This document shows positions 58,685 through 64,000 of a DNA stretch of 64,000 nt, piece after piece. The notes under the pieces were generated by a model. The model made no database searches, was not told the origin of the DNA, and was given only the letters and a program-made list of their open reading frames with translations. Within the stretch, counting starts at the first letter, position 1; every line of letters starts with the position of its first letter. Source of the stretch: Caenibius sp. WL (GTDB taxonomy: Bacteria > Pseudomonadota > Alphaproteobacteria > Sphingomonadales > Sphingomonadaceae); assembly GCF_019803445.1 (NCBI RefSeq), contig NZ_CP081844.1, positions 124,001 through 188,000 on the forward strand, in the 5' to 3' direction. The position numbers were made by a program, and so were the translations under genes.

Positions 58685-60820
58685 CTATTGGCCAGCAATG
58701 GCCGCAAGGCCATCCACCGCCGTGCAGCCCCGCGCGCCGACGATAACCGGATTCAGTTCCAGCTCGGCCAGAAAAGGATGCCTTTCAAAGAAGTCCGCCA
58801 GTGCGAGGATCATGCTGACCAGAGCCTCGCGATCGGCCTGCGGCTGCCCACGATAGCCCTCCAGCAAGGGGGCGCACCGCAGCTCAGCCAGCATGCCTTC
58901 GACCATTCCTCGGTCCACCGGCAGCACCCGCAGGGAAACGTCCCGGAACAGTTCGGTATAGACCCCACCCAACCCCACGGTAAGCACAGCCCCGAATGTC
59001 GCATCCCGGGTCAGCCCGATCAGGAATTCCGGACCCTGCGCCATGGCCTGCACGACCATGCCCTCTATCGCGGCATCCGATCTTTGCCGCTGCGCATTGT
59101 CCATGATGCGCGCCCACGCCGCACGGAGCGCTGTGGTATCGCCAATCCCCAGTTCCACCCCGCCGATATCGCTCTTGTGGGCGATCTCGTTGCTCAACAG
59201 CTTGAGGGCGACGGGATAGCCGATCGCATCGGCGGCCCGCAGCGCCTCCGCCTCGTCCACGGCCACGCTTTCGCTGACAACCGAAATCCCGGCATCGGCC
59301 AGAAGCCGCTTCACTTCCGCTTCGTTGAGCGTGCGCCGCCCGCCCCGCACCAGATCGGCTATCCAGCCGGGCATGGGCGTGGGCGGCACGGCACGCGGCC
59401 GCCACAGCGGTGCGGCCCACGCCTGGCGCCAGTCGAGAAAGGTGGCGAGGCTGGCGGCAGTCCGCAGGCTATCGGTGAAAACCTCCACCCCGGCAGCGCG
59501 CAAGGCAGGGGCAGACTGCGCATGCGACGGGTCGAGTGCGACAATCAGCTTGTCCGTTTTTCGGCGCATGTCCATCAGGATCGGCGCCGCGGCATCGAGC
59601 AGTGACCCCATGATGTAGATCACGATGCAATCGACCTCTTCGACCGTGGCCAACACTTCCATCACCGCGCGCAGCTGGCTCATGTCGTTGATCACGTTGC
59701 CCGTCAGATCGATCGGGTTGCTGACCATGCCGTAACTCGGGATGATCGCGCTCAAGGCGGCCTGTGCCGTGGAAGAGAGAGACGGCACAGGCACACCCGC
59801 ATCGGCGAACATGTCGGCCAGAAAGGCGCAACCAGCCCCCGATAACGAAACGATGCAGACGCCGGGCCGGGTAACCTTCGCACCTGTCGCCCACAGCCGC
59901 GCCATATCCATCACTTCCGCTGGATCGCGGCAGGCGGCGATAGCCAGTTGGCCGAACACCGCATCATGCACGGCGGCATTGCCCGCCATCGCGCCGGTGT
60001 GCGACAGAGTCGCTTCGCGGGCCTTGTCCGACCGGCCAACCTTGGCCAGGAACATCGGCTTGCCCGCTTCGCGCAGCCTGACCGCAACGTCGAGGAATGC
60101 GGGACCATCGCGCAACTGTTCGCAATAGCCGAGCACCGCGCCGGTGCCTGGATCGGCCAGGAAATGCTCGCAATAGCGGCTGAACTCGACACTCGTCTCG
60201 TTACCAGTCGAGACGAAATAGGACATGCCCAACCCGAAATCGCGGGCATCGGCGGCCATCATGCTGACGCTGTTGCCGCTCTGCCCGATCAGTGCCAGCG
60301 GCCCCTTGGGCAGATCTTCCGCCAGCGTGGTCAGGAAAGATGCGCAAATCCCTTCGCGAATGTTGGCCACGCCCATCGTGTTGGGCCCGGCCACATGCAT
60401 CGTGCTTTGCGCCAAGAAAGCGCGCAGCTCCGCCTCTAGCCGCGCGCCACCGTCAGTCGGGTCTTCACCGAAACCCGCGGCAAACACTACCGCAGCGGGC
60501 ACGCCCAGCGTGTCGAGCGCGTAAAGGCTGGCAATGGCAACAGGCGCGACCACGGCAACGATCGCGAGGTCCGGCGTCCACGGCAGGGACGCGATATCGG
60601 GATAGCAAGGAATCCCCTCGATCGCGTCATACTTGGGATTGACCAGCAGGATACGCTCGCGCGGGAAATCATGCGCCAACAACCCCGCCAGCGGAATGCC
60701 GCCGATCCGCCCCAGTTCCGGCGTCGCGCCAATGATCGCCACACTTTGCGGATCGAGTAGGGAGCGGAGCATGGCCATGCCTTCACCCGGTTCAGGCCGT
60801 ACTTGCGTCGTGCCGCTCAT
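58685..60820 (-). CDS. ADP-forming acyl-CoA ligase (acetate-CoA ligase family)
   Basis: A 711-residue protein of the NDP-forming acyl-CoA synthetase family: CoA-binding domain (about 18-150, GATPELGRIGG), ligase-CoA domain with the phosphohistidine H274 in SHTGAMAGN, and a C-terminal ATP-grasp domain (about 490-710, KLLSNEIAHKSDIGGVELG). It makes an acyl-CoA from a free acid, CoA and ATP. Its ATG overlaps the stop of the double acyl-CoA dehydrogenase gene (ATGA), so activation and oxidation of one acid are coupled. It has the fused alpha-beta order. Confidence 0.9.
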   Translation of the reverse strand: MSGTTQVRPEPGEGMAMLRSLLDPQSVAIIGATPELGRIGGIPLAGLLAHDFPRERILLVNPKYDAIEGIPCYPDIASLPWTPDLAIVAVVAPVAIASLYALDTLGVPAAVVFAAGFGEDPTDGGARLEAELRAFLAQSTMHVAGPNTMGVANIREGICASFLTTLAEDLPKGPLALIGQSGNSVSMMAADARDFGLGMSYFVSTGNETSVEFSRYCEHFLADPGTGAVLGYCEQLRDGPAFLDVAVRLREAGKPMFLAKVGRSDKAREATLSHTGAMAGNAAVHDAVFGQLAIAACRDPAEVMDMARLWATGAKVTRPGVCIVSLSGAGCAFLADMFADAGVPVPSLSSTAQAALSAIIPSYGMVSNPIDLTGNVINDMSQLRAVMEVLATVEEVDCIVIYIMGSLLDAAAPILMDMRRKTDKLIVALDPSHAQSAPALRAAGVEVFTDSLRTAASLATFLDWRQAWAAPLWRPRAVPPTPMPGWIADLVRGGRRTLNEAEVKRLLADAGISVVSESVAVDEAEALRAADAIGYPVALKLLSNEIAHKSDIGGVELGIGDTTALRAAWARIMDNAQRQRSDAAIEGMVVQAMAQGPEFLIGLTRDATFGAVLTVGLGGVYTELFRDVSLRVLPVDRGMVEGMLAELRCAPLLEGYRGQPQADREALVSMILALADFFERHPFLAELELNPVIVGARGCTAVDGLAAIAGQ

Positions 60821-63126
60821 TTCCGTCCTCCTCGAAGGCTCAATGCGCTGGCGATGATCGATAGCTGAATCTCGCTCGATCCGGCGAAGATCGAATAGGC
60901 CAGATCGTTGAAATGATTGGGGACAATCGCCACCCTTTGTTCTTCGGCCAGGGCCTGCACCGGTTGATGGTGAAGCGGTCGGGCGGCAGGCCAGCGCAGC
61001 GCATCCCTGCCCAGCCCATCGGCCGCGAGAGCACCGATCTGCTGGCGCACTTCGGCCATGCGCAGTTTCAGGGCCGATGCCGCGACATGCCCCGATGCAG
61101 CACTGTCAGTCTGCGCCATCGCGAGCAGTTCGCCCATTTCCAGCGCATCGAGCGCCGCCGCCACGCTGGCGAGCCGGTCATCCAGCGTATCGTCGCCGTC
61201 TTCCAAGGTGCCTACGGCCCGGGCGAAATAGGCCCGCAACGGGCCTGAAACAGTGCTGCCTCCCCGTTCGAAATCAAGCAGGTACTTCGCACATTCCCAA
61301 CCACCGTTTTCCGCACCGAGAAGATTGACCTGCGGCACGCGAACGTTGTCGAAGAACACCTCGTTGAATTCCAGTTCACCCGCCAGCGTCCGGATCGGGC
61401 GGATCTCTATCCCCGGCGTGGCCATGTCGATCAGGAGGAAGCTGATCCCTTCCTGCCGCCGCCCTTCCTGCGAGGTGCGCACCAGCGCGAACATATGGCT
61501 GGCGTGCTGGGCCTGCGTGGTCCAGATTTTCGAACCGTTGATGACGTAATCCGCGCCATCCGCCACCGCACGCGTGCGCAAGGCCGCCAGATCGGAGCCT
61601 GCGCCGGGTTCGGAATAACCCTGGCACCACAGGTCATCGCCCGAAAGAATGCCCGGCAGATAACGCGCAATTTGCTCAGGCGTGCCATAATGCAGCAAGA
61701 CCGGAGCCAGCATCCGCAGCCCCTGAAGCTGGAGCGAAGGCGCCCCGCCGCGTGCGCAGGCATGTTCGAAAAGGTAGGCCTGCACCGGTGTCCAGCCCGT
61801 GCCACCCGCTTCGCGCGGGAGATAAGGCGCGATCCAGCCTTGCTCGTAAAGTTTGCGGTGCCATGGTCCGGCAACATCGGGTTCCGGGAAAACCCCTACC
61901 GCCAGCCGCGCGCCCCGACGCAGATCACTGTCCATTGCCTCCGCCACGAACGCAGCGACATCACGCCGGAACGCCTCATCCTCCGGCGCGAGGGTGAGCG
62001 ACATGCCATCGGCATCATCCTGCCCCGGTTCGGGTGCGCAGGCGAGGGCACGCCCCGCTTCGTCCGTATCCCGTATGATCGCGGCCAGACGCCGCTTGTG
62101 CCAGGCCAGCCCGTGCCCCTCATGCGCAAAAGCGAACACCGCCTTGAACGGGCGGGACAGACCGCACTCCTCGGTAAAGCCGATGGCGCCGTGCAATTGC
62201 ACCGCTTCGCGCGCGACGTGATCGCCGATTTCGGCCACACGCACGAAAGCGCTCGACAGCGCGCGATCCCGGCGGCGCGGCGCGGCGGCGCATTCCGCCT
62301 GCGCATAGGCGGCGGCGGCGCGCGCTTCCGTTGCTAGCACGCTCATCCGCGCCACCCGGTGCTGGATGAGCTGAAACCCGCTCAACGGCTGGCCGAACTG
62401 TTCGCGCGTGCGGACATGATCGCAGGTCATTCGCACCAGTTCGCCAATGGCGGCAGCAGCCTCCCAGGTCCGCACCATCTGATGGAGCGCCGCAGCGCCA
62501 TCCAGCGCCGCAACCGCTTCCGCTCCCTCTGCCAGACAGGAGGTAGGCGGCAGAACCACCCCCGCACACACGAAATCAGCGGCGAGCGAACCATCGACCA
62601 CCGACACCGGTTGCACTGACAGGCCCGGCGTATCCGCAGGCATCCACAAAGCCACACGCGTGCCCGCAACATCGATGGCATCGATCAGGAAAGCATCGGC
62701 CCAGCCACCGCCCGGAACAAGCGTGAGCTTGCCCGACAGGCGATAGCCCGCCTCCGTCCGCTTCATAGTGAAATCCGGCTGCCACTCCGCCACGACCGGC
62801 GCAACGCGCAAGGCACCCGCGGCAATCCCGCGTAACAGTTCGGCACGATCGGACCGGGCCCCCTGTGCGAGCACGGAGGCAGCAAAGGCCACCGTCCCGG
62901 CATAAGGCGTCCGCAAGCCCGCTTCGCCGAGGAGACGCGCGGCAAGCGCGATTTCATCGCGACCGCCGCCACTGCCCCCGAGATCTTCGGCAATACCCAA
63001 CCCTGTGACACCGAGATCGGCCAGACAGCGCCATTGCGCCGCTGCATCTCCTGCCGGCAGCGCAGCCAATGCCCGGCGCAGCCCCTCTTCGAACGCGGAT
63101 TGTTCAGGGGTCGGCGCCAGCTTCAT
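60817..63126 (-). CDS. Fused double acyl-CoA dehydrogenase
   Basis: A 769-residue protein consisting of two acyl-CoA dehydrogenase units in one chain. The N-terminal unit (to about 370) ends with VQLHGAIGFTEECGL and REQFGQPLSGFQ, an ordinary FAD-site helix; the C-terminal unit (about 375-769) has WCQGYSEPGAGSDLA, INGSKIWTTQAQHA and YSIFAGSSEIQ. In the second unit the C-terminal catalytic Glu position is Ala (FAG), but E620 in FERGG matches the helix-G base of isovaleryl-CoA-type enzymes, so this unit is probably the active one. Fusion mirrors the heteromeric FadE pairs of steroid side-chain degradation. Start 63126 is supported by GGGAA upstream and by the ACAD N-terminal pattern. Confidence 0.86.
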   Translation of the reverse strand: MKLAPTPEQSAFEEGLRRALAALPAGDAAAQWRCLADLGVTGLGIAEDLGGSGGGRDEIALAARLLGEAGLRTPYAGTVAFAASVLAQGARSDRAELLRGIAAGALRVAPVVAEWQPDFTMKRTEAGYRLSGKLTLVPGGGWADAFLIDAIDVAGTRVALWMPADTPGLSVQPVSVVDGSLAADFVCAGVVLPPTSCLAEGAEAVAALDGAAALHQMVRTWEAAAAIGELVRMTCDHVRTREQFGQPLSGFQLIQHRVARMSVLATEARAAAAYAQAECAAAPRRRDRALSSAFVRVAEIGDHVAREAVQLHGAIGFTEECGLSRPFKAVFAFAHEGHGLAWHKRRLAAIIRDTDEAGRALACAPEPGQDDADGMSLTLAPEDEAFRRDVAAFVAEAMDSDLRRGARLAVGVFPEPDVAGPWHRKLYEQGWIAPYLPREAGGTGWTPVQAYLFEHACARGGAPSLQLQGLRMLAPVLLHYGTPEQIARYLPGILSGDDLWCQGYSEPGAGSDLAALRTRAVADGADYVINGSKIWTTQAQHASHMFALVRTSQEGRRQEGISFLLIDMATPGIEIRPIRTLAGELEFNEVFFDNVRVPQVNLLGAENGGWECAKYLLDFERGGSTVSGPLRAYFARAVGTLEDGDDTLDDRLASVAAALDALEMGELLAMAQTDSAASGHVAASALKLRMAEVRQQIGALAADGLGRDALRWPAARPLHHQPVQALAEEQRVAIVPNHFNDLAYSIFAGSSEIQLSIIASALSLRGGRK

Positions 63127-63211
63127 ACCCGGGTTCCCACGGAATTCCAGTGCAGGGCACCCACCTGCCGAGTTCCATTCCGGATCATCGATGCCGTGCC
63201 CGCACGCATGT

Positions 63212-64000
63212 TCAATCGAACAGGTCCGGTTCTTCCGCCGTGATCCATTCCCAATAGGGCTGGAAACAGCAATAGGCGGTGCACTCGTCACCGATTTGCG
63301 AGCGGGTGTGCCGCGCCACTTCGGGCAACATCGGCCGGATGGTCCCCGCCGATTGCGCCAGCAATTGGGTCTGGCAGGCGTTTTCCATCGAAAGATAGCG
63401 CCAGATCGCCGCTTCGACCGATTCTCCCACCGTCAACAGCCCGTGGTTCATCAGGATCGCGGCGGGCTTGTCCCCCAACGCGGCAGCGATCCGATCCCCT
63501 TCGGAGGTGTCGTAGACCACCCCGGTAAAATCGTCGAACAGCACGTGGTTTTCGTAGAACGCCGCAGCATCCTGGCTGATCGGTTCGAGCAACGTGCCGA
63601 GGCTGGAAAAGGCCTTGCCGTACAGCGAATGCGAATGCGCCGCTGCGATCACATCGGGCCGGGCCAGATGCAGGCGACTGTGAATGGCGAAAGCCGCGCG
63701 GTTGAGCCATGGCCGCACTTGCCGGGGCGGCTGCACGATATCCCCGCGATGATTGACGAGCATCAGGTCCGACACCCGAATCTTGGTGAAATGCACACCG
63801 AAGGGATTGACCCAGAAATGATCCGGCCATTCGGGATCGCGGGCGGTGATATGCCCCGCCCCGCCCATGTCGAACCGGAAGCGGCCGAATATGCGATAAG
63901 CCGCGGCGAGCCGCTGCTTGCGCGAAAGGCGCTCTTCCTCGATCGTCGGCTGCTGGGGAGTGACGAAACCTTCCTGCTGTTCAGGCAGAATGCTGGCGAC
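63212..64000 (-). CDS. Class II aldolase/adducin-family protein (5' end beyond the right edge)
   Basis: 262 residues are visible up to the window edge, in an open frame from 64000 to the stop at 63212; the true start is outside. Zinc ligands are the AHSHS pair and the NHGLL histidine typical of fuculose-phosphate aldolase/RhaD/AraD and the decarboxylase-like members. MGGAGHITARDP is the family start of the catalytic core and also an ATG, but upstream codons (EEERLSRKQRLAAAYRIFGRF) are a well-conserved first helix, so the gene continues. It may be a retro-aldolase or lyase acting before the CoA ligase. It opens the leftward operon. Confidence 0.85.
   Translation of the reverse strand, partial: VASILPEQQEGFVTPQQPTIEEERLSRKQRLAAAYRIFGRFRFDMGGAGHITARDPEWPDHFWVNPFGVHFTKIRVSDLMLVNHRGDIVQPPRQVRPWLNRAAFAIHSRLHLARPDVIAAAHSHSLYGKAFSSLGTLLEPISQDAAAFYENHVLFDDFTGVVYDTSEGDRIAAALGDKPAAILMNHGLLTVGESVEAAIWRYLSMENACQTQLLAQSAGTIRPMLPEVARHTRSQIGDECTAYCCFQPYWEWITAEEPDLFD

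Overview
The window is GC-rich, gene-dense chromosomal DNA, most likely from a sphingomonad alphaproteobacterium (Novosphingobium, Sphingobium or Sphingomonas type). The clues are a TonB-dependent receptor with the usual sphingomonad plug start, a MucR regulator with a single C2H2 finger, a malic enzyme fused to a phosphotransacetylase-like domain, an ScfR-like regulator divergent from a long-form isocitrate lyase, a DUF4126 protein, and many Rieske, luciferase-like and short-chain dehydrogenase genes. No rRNA, tRNA, insertion sequence, integrase or CRISPR array was seen. The genus is an inference; no 16S or marker-gene search was possible.

Left part (1-14 kb): a cut-off N-acyl-D-amino-acid deacylase-like gene overlapping a TauD-type dioxygenase, an RES/Xre toxin-antitoxin pair with a readable promoter and operator, a cytochrome b561/cytochrome c' pair, a cation-efflux transporter, then housekeeping-type genes (malic enzyme, glutamate dehydrogenase, thioredoxin 2, a class I amidotransferase, a bile-acid-symporter-like carrier, a riboflavin synthase homologue, MucR, a YbaY-like lipoprotein, DUF4126).

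Middle part (14-33 kb): a catabolic island bounded by two closely related long arylsulfatases in opposite orientation. Between them lie a zinc alcohol dehydrogenase, a regulator joining a transposase-like helix-turn-helix to a LuxR domain, a ThDP enzyme and a second deacylase. To the right are a glutathione transferase, a COQ4-like protein, a third deacylase, an SDR, a small XRE pair and a Rieske oxygenase.

Right-centre (32-45 kb): tandem Lrp/AsnC regulators face a compact operon of aminotransferase, SMP-30-type lactonase, HsaA-like flavin monooxygenase, EthD-domain protein and KshA-like Rieske oxygenase. Then come a double-hotdog thioesterase, an HSL-family esterase, two luciferase-like oxidoreductases, a TetR regulator and a VOC protein.

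Right part (44-64 kb): a sulfotransferase joined to an alkylsulfatase-like metallo-hydrolase; ScfR-like regulator/isocitrate lyase with a 52-residue gene downstream; a TonB receptor behind a sugar-acid dehydratase; an SDR/quinone-reductase/luciferase-like operon; and a leftward operon of class II aldolase, fused double acyl-CoA dehydrogenase, ADP-forming CoA ligase and MarR regulator.

Taken together the window looks like a store of small catabolic modules: import across the outer membrane, removal of sulfate or acyl groups, ring or side-chain oxygenation, lactone and ester opening, CoA activation and beta-oxidation, and acetyl-CoA assimilation through isocitrate lyase and malic enzyme. Each module has its own regulator. 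The substrates cannot be read from sequence; steroid-like, terpenoid or aromatic compounds are plausible from the KshA, HsaA and limonene-monooxygenase resemblances.
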